This document shows, in pieces, positions 15,879-24,256 of a DNA stretch of 46,307 nt. Numbering within the stretch: position 1 is the stretch's first letter; every line of letters begins with the position of its first letter. A model generated the notes under the pieces. The model saw nothing but the letters and a program-made list of their open reading frames with translations, ran no database searches and had not been told where the DNA came from. Source of the stretch: Erysipelothrix sp. (lineage in GTDB: Bacteria; Bacillota_I; Bacilli_A; Erysipelotrichales; Erysipelotrichaceae). The stretch covers positions 1 through 46,307 of the forward strand of contig DUUI01000019.1 in assembly GCA_012841625.1 (NCBI GenBank), given 5' to 3'. The translations under genes were made by a program, and so were the position numbers.

Positions 15879-18178
15879 AACCTAATGCAGTAAAATTAGA
15901 AATTGATCAAATACTGAATCAATTTCTAGCGTATAGTAAAACGTCAATGGGAAGGGATGAGCTCAATCAATTAGACCTCATTTCTTCCGTTTTAGTCTTA
16001 AGAAGACAGTTAAAAAGACAGGCTGAAGCACTTCAGGCGACAATCAAACAGTCGTCTCCTACATTTTATGGCTTAAGTGATATCACTGATGCCAGTGAGT
16101 TAGCATTAAAAGGTGGGATTCTTAGTATTGAAGAACTAGTTGCAGTGAGTCGTTTTCTTCATGGTCAAAATTCACTGGTTGAATATTATAAAAACCGTTT
16201 AGTTGAAATGGATGAAATAGCAGATTTATTTGAATCATTATTTGTTGAAAAACAACTTAACAAAGAAATAGATCGTTGTTTCTCTGTTGACTTTGAAGTA
16301 TATGATGATGCAAGTCCTGAGTTAAAACGGATTAGACGTGCCTTAGCGGGCATGAATTCAAGGATTGATAAAGCAATTAATGACTTTATGAGTAAACATT
16401 CAGATGTATTGAGTGAACAGTATTCAACGATTAAAGCAGATCGTAGAGTCTTACCAATTCAAACGACCCATAAGAATAGATTTAGCGGACTGATTCATGA
16501 TCAGAGCGCTAGTGGTCAGACAACATATATTGAGCCTCAATTTTTGATTGATTTAAACAATGAGAAACAAAATCTTCAGATCGAAGAGCATCAAGAGATT
16601 CATCGCATTTGTAAAGAATTGTCTCAACAAGTTGGCATCATTGGTGACCAACTCATGGCCAGTGTTCATTCTGTTGGATTACTGGATGCACTGTTTTCAA
16701 TGGCTTCATGGGCTAAAGATTTAGAGGGCACAGTCGCAAGTTTAAGTGAGTCTGATTTAGTTCTGACTAAGGCTCGTCACCCATTATTAGATCAAGAAAC
16801 AGTTGTTGCGAATGACTATCGTTGCGTCTCACCGCATCGAATGATATTAATTACAGGTCCTAATACAGGTGGTAAAACAGTTGGTTTAAAGACGATTGGT
16901 GTGTCTGTGTATTTAACTTTATGTGGTGCGCCGATTTTAGCTGATGAAGCAGTTGTGCCATTAATTGATAATCTATTTGTCGATATTGGAGACCAACAGA
17001 GTATTCAAATGTCTCTTTCAACGTTCTCTGGACATTTAACAAACTTAAAGAAGGTGCTTGACTTAGCAACAAAAGATTCACTAATACTGCTTGATGAATT
17101 AGGCTCAGGAACTGATCCGATTGAGGGAGAATCTTTAGCCCAAGCTATTTTAGAGTATTGTCATGAATTAGGATGTATGGGTGTTATTACAACACACTTT
17201 AATCGTTTAAAAGTATTTGCCAAGAATCATGACGAAATATTAAGTTCTTCGGTGGAGTTTGATTTGGATAATCTTCAGCCTACTTATCGATATATTGAAG
17301 GATTGGCGGGTCAGTCTTATGCATTGGACATTGCTCGTAAATTAGAAGTTAAGTCTGATGTCATTGATCGTGCTATTGATATTAAACAACAATCAGTGTC
17401 CCAGCAGGAACAGCTGATTGAAAAGCTAGAACAAGAGATTGCGCAACAACGTTTATTGACTGATGAAATTAAAGCTCAAAAAGAAGAGCTAGAGAAAAAT
17501 CAAGAAACATTAAATAAGAAATTAGAACGTTTAGATAAAGACAAGGAGTCGATTCTAAAGACGTTTGAGAATAAACAAGAACAACAATTGAGAAAGAGTA
17601 TTGCGCAGGCGAAACAAATCCTTTCTCATATGAGAGACAATCCAGTTATCCATGAGAATATTGATGCTTTAGCTCAAATCCAAGACTTAAGCATAAAACC
17701 GATTGAAAAAGAAGAGTTTATTGATCGTGAGCTTAAAGAGGGGGATATGGTTCGTATTCTTTCGTCTCAACAAATTGGTCGTATTACGAAGATTGAAAAA
17801 AAAGAAGCCTTTGTTGATGTGAATGGATTAGCGATGAGAGCTAAATTAAATCAACTTAGATATCATGAGGCTGTTAAAACAAAGAAACCAAAAAGAAAGC
17901 CTAAGGCTTCTGTGTCAGTAACATCGACGACTCCTTTTAAGGTTGAGTGTAATTTAATTGGCATGCGGGTTGATGAAGCTTTGATTGAATTGAGTAGTTA
18001 TATTGATTCGAGTGTCTTAAATAATGTACCATTTGGCCGTGTTATTCATGGTCATGGGACAGGTGCTTTAAGACAGGCTGTGCATGAGGCTTTAAAACAA
18101 CACAAACAAGTTAAGTCCTATCGTTTAGGTGGTGAAAAAGAGGGAGGTCATGGAGCCACTGTCATAGAATTTCGATGA
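15875..18178 (+). CDS. mutS2: MutS2 endonuclease / ribosome-rescue ATPase
   Basis: MutS-like ATPase of 767 residues that lacks the mismatch-recognition domain. The core and clamp lie in residues 1-310. The ATPase has Walker A GPNTGGKT from residue 328 and Walker B LILLDELGSGTDP. A long coiled coil rich in Glu, Lys and Gln covers about 505-600, then a KOW-like segment and a C-terminal Smr nuclease domain (about 690-767, with VIHGHGTGALR). Known roles of the family are suppression of recombination and, in Bacillus, binding collided ribosomes. It is followed by uvrC with an ATGA overlap, so DNA repair genes are co-transcribed. Confidence 0.96.
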   Translation: MKPNAVKLEIDQILNQFLAYSKTSMGRDELNQLDLISSVLVLRRQLKRQAEALQATIKQSSPTFYGLSDITDASELALKGGILSIEELVAVSRFLHGQNSLVEYYKNRLVEMDEIADLFESLFVEKQLNKEIDRCFSVDFEVYDDASPELKRIRRALAGMNSRIDKAINDFMSKHSDVLSEQYSTIKADRRVLPIQTTHKNRFSGLIHDQSASGQTTYIEPQFLIDLNNEKQNLQIEEHQEIHRICKELSQQVGIIGDQLMASVHSVGLLDALFSMASWAKDLEGTVASLSESDLVLTKARHPLLDQETVVANDYRCVSPHRMILITGPNTGGKTVGLKTIGVSVYLTLCGAPILADEAVVPLIDNLFVDIGDQQSIQMSLSTFSGHLTNLKKVLDLATKDSLILLDELGSGTDPIEGESLAQAILEYCHELGCMGVITTHFNRLKVFAKNHDEILSSSVEFDLDNLQPTYRYIEGLAGQSYALDIARKLEVKSDVIDRAIDIKQQSVSQQEQLIEKLEQEIAQQRLLTDEIKAQKEELEKNQETLNKKLERLDKDKESILKTFENKQEQQLRKSIAQAKQILSHMRDNPVIHENIDALAQIQDLSIKPIEKEEFIDRELKEGDMVRILSSQQIGRITKIEKKEAFVDVNGLAMRAKLNQLRYHEAVKTKKPKRKPKASVSVTSTTPFKVECNLIGMRVDEALIELSSYIDSSVLNNVPFGRVIHGHGTGALRQAVHEALKQHKQVKSYRLGGEKEGGHGATVIEFR

Positions 18179-19947
18179 ATAGAGAAAAAATAAATCAAAA
18201 ATTAAGTACACTTCCGCTTCAACCAGGTTGTTATTTGATGAAGAATAAAGCGGGTAAAATTATATATATTGGTAAGGCTAATAAATTAAAGAATCGAGTG
18301 AGTTCATATTTTACAGGGGCACATGATACAAAAACCTCTAAAATGGTGAGCTTGGTTGATGATTTTGATATTATCATAACCTCAACAGAGCGTGAAGCAC
18401 TAATACTAGAAATAAATTTAATTAAAAAACATAAACCTCGTTATAATATTTTGTTTATGGATGATAAATCGTATCCATACATTAAATTAAATAAAACCTC
18501 ATTACCATTTTTACGAGTTGTTCGCGAGAAGAAACATAGCAAAGACTCCTATTACTATGGGCCTTATCCTGATGCTACAGCTGCCCATCAGGCGGTAAAG
18601 ATTTTAAATGAGATTTTTCCGACCCGTAAATGTTTCCCTTTAAAGAAGGAAAAATGCTTGTATTTTCATCTGGGACAATGTTTAGCTCCGTGTGAAGAAG
18701 AGATGGATGAGGAAGTTGTGACAAAGATGAGAAACAATATTCGTGATATTTTATCTGGGAATATTGGTGAAGTGACATCGATGTTGACTGAACAAATGCA
18801 TCAACAAGCGAATAATTTAGAGTTTGAGAAGGCTCAAACAACAAAGACACAAATCGAAGCACTGAAATATATAACATCTAAACAGAGTGTTCAAACATCG
18901 GATAAATCAGACTTCGATGTCTTTAACTATGTTGTTGATAAAGGTTATCTATGTGGTGTTGGGTTGTTCTTTCGAAAAGGTCAAATGCTTCAGAAGAATA
19001 TGATTCTTCAACCTATTATGGTGGATGAGCATGAGGCCATGACGAGTTTTATTGTTGAGTATTATCAAAATAATCCAGTTCCTGGTTTAGTTGTTATTCC
19101 TAAGGATATGGATGCTGATTTGTTGTCAGAAACACTAGATACAACTGCTCGAACTTTTGTTAGAGGACAAAAGCGAAAACTATTAGAGATGGCAAAGAAA
19201 AATGCGTCTCAACAAATACATGCGCGTTTTGAGAAACTGAAAGCTCAGGATGATATTAAGACGATTTCGACCAAAACTCTGTCGGAAATGTTAGATACTG
19301 ATATACAGCGAATTGAGGTTATTGATGTTTCGCATACTTCAGGGTCTGATAGCGTTGGAGCTTGTGTTGTTTTTGAGCATGGTGTGCCTGATAAGAAAAG
19401 TTATCGTAAATATAAACTCCATCAAAATAATAATGATGTTGCGTCATTACAAGAGATGGTTTATCGTCGTTATTTAAGAATTTTAAAACAGGAAGAAAAA
19501 GCGTCTGATGTGTTGATTGTTGATGGTGGAAAAAACCAAGTACATGGTGTTAAACAAACACTTGAGTCACTAGATTTTGAGATACCAGTTATCGGTTTAG
19601 TGAAGGATGAACATCATAATACGAGTGGTATCTACTTACTTAATGGTCAAACAATTGAGTTGGATAAGCGGAGTGAGCTGTATTTAATGTTGGCATTTAT
19701 GCAGGATGAGGTGCATCGATTTGCGATTAGCTATCATCGCCAGCGCCGTTTAAAGTCAATGACTAGGTCAATTTTAGATGATATTAAGGGTGTGGGTCCT
19801 AAGCGAAAACAACAATTGATGAAACATTTTGGATCTCTTAAGAAAATTAAAGAAGCTAGTTTGGATGAATTAATATTAGTTCTTGGAGAAAAAACCGGTG
19901 AACTAGTTTATAATCAATTACATGGAGGGCAGACTGATGAAGACTAA
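18175..19947 (+). CDS. uvrC: UvrABC nuclease subunit C
   Basis: Makes both incisions in nucleotide excision repair. It has 590 residues. The N-terminal GIY-YIG nuclease (residues 10-95) shows GCYLMKNKAGKIIYIGKANKL; a CxxC-like block (KCFPLKKEKCLYFHLGQC) probably corresponds to the Fe-S cysteine cluster. The UVR domain (about 200-235) binds UvrB, the RNase H-like nuclease follows with IEVIDVSHTSG and LIVDGGKNQ, and a helix-hairpin-helix pair ends the protein (IKGVGPKRKQQLMKHFGSL). It overlaps mutS2 by 4 nt and murI by 11 nt. uvrA and uvrB are not in the window. Confidence 0.96.
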   Translation: MNREKINQKLSTLPLQPGCYLMKNKAGKIIYIGKANKLKNRVSSYFTGAHDTKTSKMVSLVDDFDIIITSTEREALILEINLIKKHKPRYNILFMDDKSYPYIKLNKTSLPFLRVVREKKHSKDSYYYGPYPDATAAHQAVKILNEIFPTRKCFPLKKEKCLYFHLGQCLAPCEEEMDEEVVTKMRNNIRDILSGNIGEVTSMLTEQMHQQANNLEFEKAQTTKTQIEALKYITSKQSVQTSDKSDFDVFNYVVDKGYLCGVGLFFRKGQMLQKNMILQPIMVDEHEAMTSFIVEYYQNNPVPGLVVIPKDMDADLLSETLDTTARTFVRGQKRKLLEMAKKNASQQIHARFEKLKAQDDIKTISTKTLSEMLDTDIQRIEVIDVSHTSGSDSVGACVVFEHGVPDKKSYRKYKLHQNNNDVASLQEMVYRRYLRILKQEEKASDVLIVDGGKNQVHGVKQTLESLDFEIPVIGLVKDEHHNTSGIYLLNGQTIELDKRSELYLMLAFMQDEVHRFAISYHRQRRLKSMTRSILDDIKGVGPKRKQQLMKHFGSLKKIKEASLDELILVLGEKTGELVYNQLHGGQTDED

Positions 19948-20689
19948 ATCAATTGGAATAATCGATTCTGGTTTAGGTGGTTACAGTTTTTATCATACAT
20001 TAACTAGAGAATTTCCTGAGGTGAGCTTTGTTTTAATTGCTGATCAGGCGAATGCTCCTTTTGGTGACAAGTCTAAAGAGGAGTTATCTGAAATAGCTAA
20101 TAAATTGATTGATCGGTTTCATAAGATGGGAATTTCATTAATCTTAATTGCTTGTAATACATTAAGTGCGAGTATCCTAAAAGAAATGAGAGATGAATTT
20201 CCTGAGGTAGAACTGATTAGTATTATTGATTTAACGATTAGTCAGATTAAAGATTCTGCTAAGCGGATTTTAGTGATTGCGACAACCGCAACGATTAATC
20301 AGAAAGCTTATTCTAAAGCATTGAGTAAATCACATAAAAATGCATGGATCAATGAAGTTGCGACTCCTAAGTTAGTTGATTTAATTGAAGGGTTGGCTAA
20401 TGATAGTGATATTGATGAGGTTCTTGAAGAGTATTTATCGGATAAGAGCAAGGTTGATACGATTGTTTTAGGCTGTACCCATTATCCTTTAATTAAGAAA
20501 AATATTGAAAAAATAACAAATGCTAATCAAGTCGATGCACTTGAGGGCAGTATTGAGTACTTTAATAAGATTAGTGAATTACCATTAGGAACTTCTAAGG
20601 TGTTTACGACTTTAGATGCAAAACGCTTTGCTCACCAGATTAAAACATTGTTTAATGATGATGTCGCAGTAGAGGAGATTGTTCTATGA
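19937..20689 (+). CDS. murI: Glutamate racemase
   Basis: Interconverts L- and D-glutamate, supplying D-Glu for peptidoglycan, which argues for a walled cell. It has 250 residues. The cofactor-free racemase motifs are intact: Asp10 in DSGLGG, the catalytic Cys73 in ACNT, and Cys180-Thr-His182 in GCTHYP. The usual PYG block reads PFG. ATG 19937 follows GGAGGG at 19924-19929; the in-frame ATG 19922 lacks a ribosome site. Overlaps uvrC, and the stop overlaps the next start (ATGA). In Bacillus the same run, uvrC to racE to ysnB, is spread over a few more genes. Confidence 0.95.
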   Translation: MKTKSIGIIDSGLGGYSFYHTLTREFPEVSFVLIADQANAPFGDKSKEELSEIANKLIDRFHKMGISLILIACNTLSASILKEMRDEFPEVELISIIDLTISQIKDSAKRILVIATTATINQKAYSKALSKSHKNAWINEVATPKLVDLIEGLANDSDIDEVLEEYLSDKSKVDTIVLGCTHYPLIKKNIEKITNANQVDALEGSIEYFNKISELPLGTSKVFTTLDAKRFAHQIKTLFNDDVAVEEIVL

Positions 20690-21153
20690 AGTTTGTTGTG
20701 ACGAGTGACAATCATGGATTAAAGGATAAACTGGAAATGGTTCGAAAAATGCATCGTGATTACGATGCTTATATCCACTGTGGAGATTCTGAAATGACGT
20801 TAAGAGAACTTTCAGGGTGGGCTAGTGTGGCTGGTAATAATGATTATTATGCGGATTTACCAAACTCTCGGATTATCAATCTAAATGGATTTAAGATTTA
20901 TGTGACCCATTCTCATTTAGTTTCATATTTCAAAAGAACTGAACGATTAATTGAAGCTGCTAAAGCAAATGGATGTCAGATGGTTTGTTTTGGTCATACT
21001 CATATTTATACTCATGAAATTATTGATGGAATTCATTTGCTAAATCCAGGTTCATTACGGTATAATCGGGATGCTTCTCAACCTTGTTATGCGGTGGTTG
21101 AGGTTGATGATAATGACTACTCTAAAGTAAGAGTGCGAAGAATAGATTATTAG
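20686..21153 (+). CDS. YfcE/MJ0936-type metallophosphodiesterase (YsnB-like)
   Basis: Calcineurin-fold phosphoesterase of 155 residues with two metal sites. Motifs in order: SDNHG, HCGDSE, GNND, THSH, FGHTH and NPGS. These match the small single-domain YfcE/YsnB group, which hydrolyses artificial phosphodiesters in vitro; the natural substrate is not known. The third motif is GNND, where many relatives have GNCD. It overlaps murI by 4 nt and ends at 21153, with the tRNA promoter starting 2 nt later, so it is the last gene of this operon. Confidence 0.92.
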   Translation: MKFVVTSDNHGLKDKLEMVRKMHRDYDAYIHCGDSEMTLRELSGWASVAGNNDYYADLPNSRIINLNGFKIYVTHSHLVSYFKRTERLIEAAKANGCQMVCFGHTHIYTHEIIDGIHLLNPGSLRYNRDASQPCYAVVEVDDNDYSKVRVRRIDY

Positions 21154-21154
21154 C

Positions 21155-21183
21155 TTGTCATTTCGAGTTTTGTTTGATACAAT
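21155..21183 (+). promoter_or_regulatory. Promoter of tRNA-Arg
   Basis: TTGTCA (21155-21160), 17-nt spacer, TACAAT (21178-21183); the tRNA begins 13 nt after the -10 box. Confidence 0.7.
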
Positions 21184-21195
21184 AATCAAGCAATT

Positions 21196-21272
21196 GTCCC
21201 CTTAGCTCAGCTGGATAGAGCATGAGCCTTCTAAGCCCAGGGTCGGGAGTTCGAATCTCTCAGGGGACGCCA
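21196..21272 (+). tRNA. tRNA-Arg (anticodon UCU)
   Basis: A 77-nt cloverleaf reading AGA codons. Acceptor stem GTCCCCT/AGGGGAC, D arm GCTC/GAGC, anticodon loop CTTCTAA with UCU at 34-36, T arm GGGAG-TTCGAAT-CTCTC, and an encoded CCA. The anticodon stem TGAGC/GCCCA contains one A-C mismatch at pair 29-41; the other pairs are Watson-Crick. It has its own promoter, and its terminator hairpin lies at 21334-21365. Confidence 0.96.
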
Positions 21273-21333
21273 TTGTTTAATTAAAGAACGCTACAGTTCT
21301 GTAATATTATAAGGATGTATGTCCTTAATCCAC

Positions 21334-21368
21334 AAAAGTGGGTATTCAATTGAGTACCCACTTTTATA
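21334..21368 (+). terminator. Terminator of tRNA-Arg
   Basis: Stem AAAAGTGGGTA (21334-21344) with TACCCACTTTT (21355-21365), 10-nt loop, ending in a T-run. Confidence 0.85.
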
Positions 21369-21392
21369 TTTATCTTGGAGGAGCTGGAACTT

Positions 21393-21473
21393 TTGATTTT
21401 AAGACAAGCAGTTCGCGTTATCCTATATCTTAATGAATATGAGATTAGTATTTTTCTCCCCTCATTTGTTTAG
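21393..21473 (+). pseudogene. Short 5' gene fragment
   Basis: A TTG start with GGAGGAG at 21377-21383, 9 nt upstream, opens a 26-codon frame ending in TAG. The start LILRQAVRVILYLNEYE resembles the first strand of many soluble enzymes (Nudix proteins begin in a similar way), but it is too short to assign. The strong ribosome site on such a short frame suggests the 5' stump of a lost gene, or a tiny peptide gene. Confidence 0.3.
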
Positions 21474-21722
21474 AATCATTTACGGTTTTTATTGGACACT
21501 TATATTGAAATTATCATAACAGAAAGTCTCTGTTTTAGTAACTTTTTTTTGCATAAATATTATAGCTACTCCCTTTGTTAATAAATAATAAAAATCAGTA
21601 AGGTTTAGATCTATCAGTTAATTGTTTGTTTTGCGTTCTTCAAATAACAGGTTCTAATCTTTCTTTATTTTTAAAGTGACTATTCACTTTCGGTTCAGGA
21701 TTTATCGTTTAATTCATTTTAT

Positions 21723-22071
21723 ATGATATTTAAGTATCGTACATCCCTTTATTGTATTAAGATCTTCATTGAAAAGAGTAGGATTACTACGATAGCAGCA
21801 TTAGCAAGAGTCTCAACCAGAGAACACTTAAACTGACTCAAAATTGAATCACAGGTAACAAAACTTAAAGAATATTTTAGAATCCAAGAGATTGATTTGT
21901 CGTCAGTCTCTTATTTTTGTGATAAAGACTAACTATTTTCATACATTCGCACAATCAAAATGTGGTTTATTTAGAAACTCTTACGACGAATTTCAATTGA
22001 AAAACGGTCCATATGTTTTTTTGTTCTCCGAAGAATTCATGATGATATCGGAAGTAATGGAGAGTTCATGA
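21723..22071 (+). pseudogene. Decayed helix-turn-helix regulator (Mga/PRD-like)
   Basis: Frame from ATG 21723 reads SLYCIKIFIEKSRITTIAAL, then a helix-turn-helix-like ARVSTREHLN, then TGA at 21834. The same frame resumes after the stop with LKIESQVTKLKEYFRIQEID and SSVSYFCDKD until TAA at 21930. A neighbouring frame continues from about 21928 with TNYFHTFAQSKCGLFRNSYD and further coding-like text to TGA at 22069. The pattern (leading helix, HTH, then a helix with LKEYF.I.EI) resembles the N-terminal domain of Mga or BglG-like activators. One nonsense codon plus one frameshift make it non-functional. There is no ribosome site. The family assignment is tentative. Confidence 0.42.
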
Positions 22072-22278
22072 TAGTGTTAAGCCCAACAGATATGAAATAA
22101 GAATAGTGTAATTTAACTCTGAAAAGGGTTGGTAGAAAGTTGACACCATTTACTAACCTGTCTTAAGTCGAATACTCGTCATTAGACTTTCACACAAGCG
22201 TATCACATTACATGGGATGAGAGGTTTCATTTGAAAGTTTCTTAAGTAATGTCTTGTTCTATCTTATTCGTAGACAAT

Positions 22279-22300
22279 AGCTTTAATTGACATTAAAGCT
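22279..22300. promoter_or_regulatory. Inverted repeat over the MFS promoter -35 box
   Basis: Perfect 9-bp arms AGCTTTAAT (22279-22287) and ATTAAAGCT (22292-22300) with spacer TGAC. The repeat covers the -35 hexamer, so a repressor bound here would block the promoter. No regulator gene is adjacent apart from the broken one. Confidence 0.55.
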
Positions 22301-22314
22301 AGTTGTTTTATAAT
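22287..22314 (+). promoter_or_regulatory. Consensus sigma-A promoter of the MFS gene
   Basis: TTGACA (22287-22292), 16-nt spacer, TATAAT (22309-22314): both hexamers are perfect. The expected start is near 22321. Confidence 0.8.
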
Positions 22315-22325
22315 TTAAGTGTAGT

Positions 22326-22350
22326 AAACCCACATGATTTGTGGGTTTTT
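22326..22350 (+). terminator. Terminator-like hairpin in the MFS leader
   Basis: Stem AAACCCAC (22326-22333) with GTGGGTTT (22341-22348), then more T. It begins about 5 nt after the predicted transcript start and ends 18 nt before the MFS start codon, so it may attenuate this gene, cap its 5' end, or insulate it from upstream transcription. Confidence 0.65.
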
Positions 22351-22367
22351 AGATAGATGAGGGAAGC

Positions 22368-23546
22368 ATGAGATTTCTAAAGAAGAATACTGTGATATTG
22401 TTTATATTATTAGCAGCGATACAATCCGTTTTTAATAATATGGTCCATCCAGTGACACCCGCCTTTATTCATCACCTTGAACTAAACGATTATATGTTTG
22501 GGGTTGCTTATGCGTCAATGAACTTAATGATGTTTATCTCTTCGTTTTATTGGGGCGATGCCAGCAATAAGATGAAAATGAGCCACATTCTTCTTATCTC
22601 ACTCGTTGGTTATGCGCTAGCTCAAATAGTTTTTATGATGGCTACAACTCAGTGGCAAATTATTTTAGGTCGTCTTTTAGCAGGAGCATTTTCAGGAGGT
22701 TTTTTGGTAGGTCAGATGAATTTTATTGTTAACCAAAGCACTCTAGAAACTCGGGGTAAAAATTTGGCCAATTACTCCATCTCCATGATTGTTGCTTCAA
22801 CAGGAGGGTATCTAATAGGTGGATTAATTGGAGATATCAATTTGTATTATCCATTTATTCTTCAAATCATTTCTTTAATTATCTTAGGAGTGGTTAATTA
22901 TGTGTTTCTTAGTATTACTCAAAATGAAATCATCTCTAACGGTGTAAAAAGGATAAACCCATTTAAGTCAATGAAGTATTCGATTAATCATTTAGACTCT
23001 CTAGGAAAACTTGTTTTTGTCAGTATTTTCTTTGCGTGGATGGCCAATATTGTTTTTGATAATAGTTTTAATTACTACATTCGAGACATGCTGAATTATC
23101 CCCCAAGTGCTAATGGTATTTTGAAGGCCATCATCGGAGTCTTTACACTCATTAGTAACTTAACGCTAACTTATTATTTACTCAATAAGACTAAAATAAC
23201 AAAATCAATGATGTCGATAACGCTCTTTGCTAGTATGGTTATTATGGTGATAATCTTTAATTCGCATGAGTTCGTATTCTTAGGTCTATCACTCCTTGTT
23301 TTAGGAGCATTCTCGATTATTCAACCCCTACAACAAACCTCAGTCTCACTACTTTCTGAGGACGCTGCCGCAGTCAACCACTTAATGGGTTTCTATAACG
23401 CGATTAAATCACTCGCAGCCATTATTGGATCACTCTTAGCTGGATTTATTTATGGTGTATACCCAAGTGGACCATTTGTCTTAGCCCTAGTCCTAATAAT
23501 TGTTGCTTTTATCAGCCTAGTTAGCTATGAAAGGAATTCAGTATGA
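22368..23546 (+). CDS. MFS transporter (DHA-like drug/solute exporter)
   Basis: Major facilitator of 392 residues with about twelve hydrophobic helices. The region after TM2 (SSFYWGDASNKMKMSHIL) occupies the loop 2-3 motif position but is poorly conserved (G-D-A-S-N-K instead of G-x-L-a-D-r). TM4 carries LGRLLAGAFSGGF, and TM5 the SMIVASTGGYLIGGLIGD motif C-like block seen in antiporters. This points to an efflux-type carrier, substrate unknown. The ribosome site GAGGGAAG is at 22358-22365. Expressed from a perfect promoter overlapped by a repeat, so probably regulated. The stop overlaps the next gene by 4 nt. Confidence 0.9.
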   Translation: MRFLKKNTVILFILLAAIQSVFNNMVHPVTPAFIHHLELNDYMFGVAYASMNLMMFISSFYWGDASNKMKMSHILLISLVGYALAQIVFMMATTQWQIILGRLLAGAFSGGFLVGQMNFIVNQSTLETRGKNLANYSISMIVASTGGYLIGGLIGDINLYYPFILQIISLIILGVVNYVFLSITQNEIISNGVKRINPFKSMKYSINHLDSLGKLVFVSIFFAWMANIVFDNSFNYYIRDMLNYPPSANGILKAIIGVFTLISNLTLTYYLLNKTKITKSMMSITLFASMVIMVIIFNSHEFVFLGLSLLVLGAFSIIQPLQQTSVSLLSEDAAAVNHLMGFYNAIKSLAAIIGSLLAGFIYGVYPSGPFVLALVLIIVAFISLVSYERNSV

Positions 23547-24256
23547 ATTATTATCAAGAAATAGAACAAAAAATCAAAGAGAATATGGACTCACAAAACT
23601 ATCAAGATGCACTAGAACTCATCGAAAGCGAACTATCAATGCCGTATATTCCACAAGATTTACAAGAAAAACTAGAAGAATGGCATAAAGAATGTTTAAC
23701 ACAACTCGATCAAAATCCAGCATATGCTTTAAGTTTTGAAGTAATTAGTCAATGGCTCTTTGACATTGACCCAATAAAAGTTGAGTCAGCTTTGTTAGGA
23801 CTCAAAGACATTAATTTAAGGAATTATATCGATGATATTCAAAAACTGTTAGAACATCATCCAGACCGTTTGGTTCAATCATTTATTTTACTAGAATGTA
23901 TAAATCAAGAAATCGACACAACCTTCAAGTTTAATAAGTTTGGGCTAGACTATGAAGTCAACCCTATCTACATTGAACATCCAATAGAAACAGATGGCTA
24001 TCAAATAGCTAGTCAAAAGCTATCTGAGATTACATTCAAAGAGCCAAGTCTTAATGAATTAGTCCAACAATTACTGATTGGTGAAGTTATTGAAGCGTTA
24101 CCAAATTCTTATGACGAATTAGAGGGTGAAATGTTGGCTTATAGCATCTTTAAAGAAGGCTTGAGACTATTAAATCGCGACTCAGAATGGTATAATTTTA
24201 CAGTTGAACAAAATATAAAAGAAGAACGCTGTCCGACCTTGTTTAGCACTCTTTAA
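23543..24256 (+). CDS. DUF3196-like acidic helical protein
   Basis: A soluble 237-residue protein, strongly acidic and almost all helical, with TPR-like helix pairs (QNYQDALELIESELSMPYIP at the start). It resembles DUF3196 proteins, which occur mostly in Mollicutes and Erysipelotrichia; I cannot confirm this without a profile search. No function is known to me. It overlaps the MFS gene by 4 nt with AAAGGAA as ribosome site. Its last codons form the left arm of the CIRCE element controlling tig. The closeness to trigger factor and lon hints at, but does not show, a protein-quality role. Confidence 0.72.
   Translation: MNYYQEIEQKIKENMDSQNYQDALELIESELSMPYIPQDLQEKLEEWHKECLTQLDQNPAYALSFEVISQWLFDIDPIKVESALLGLKDINLRNYIDDIQKLLEHHPDRLVQSFILLECINQEIDTTFKFNKFGLDYEVNPIYIEHPIETDGYQIASQKLSEITFKEPSLNELVQQLLIGEVIEALPNSYDELEGEMLAYSIFKEGLRLLNRDSEWYNFTVEQNIKEERCPTLFSTL

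Larger units (their letters stand above)
21273..22367. other. Gene-poor 1.1 kb stretch with gene debris
   Basis: No intact gene longer than about 50 codons is found on either strand. From left to right it holds the tRNA terminator, a 26-codon open frame with a good ribosome site (21393), a broken helix-turn-helix regulator gene (21723-22071), then an inverted repeat, a consensus promoter and a hairpin leading into the MFS gene. The sequence between these parts is AT-rich with no further pattern that I can support. I found no copy of the tRNA 3' end that would mark an attachment site. Confidence 0.7.

Noticed and set aside
21834-21836. TGA read as tryptophan to give one longer regulator gene
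   Set aside because: TGA is the normal stop of many genes here, including those with ATGA overlaps (cvpA, mutS2, murI), and tryptophan is TGG throughout. The frame also shifts further on.
21273-22367. Prophage or integrative element with attachment sites
   Set aside because: No integrase, no repeat of the tRNA 3' end and no mobility genes in the interval. Only gene debris is supported.
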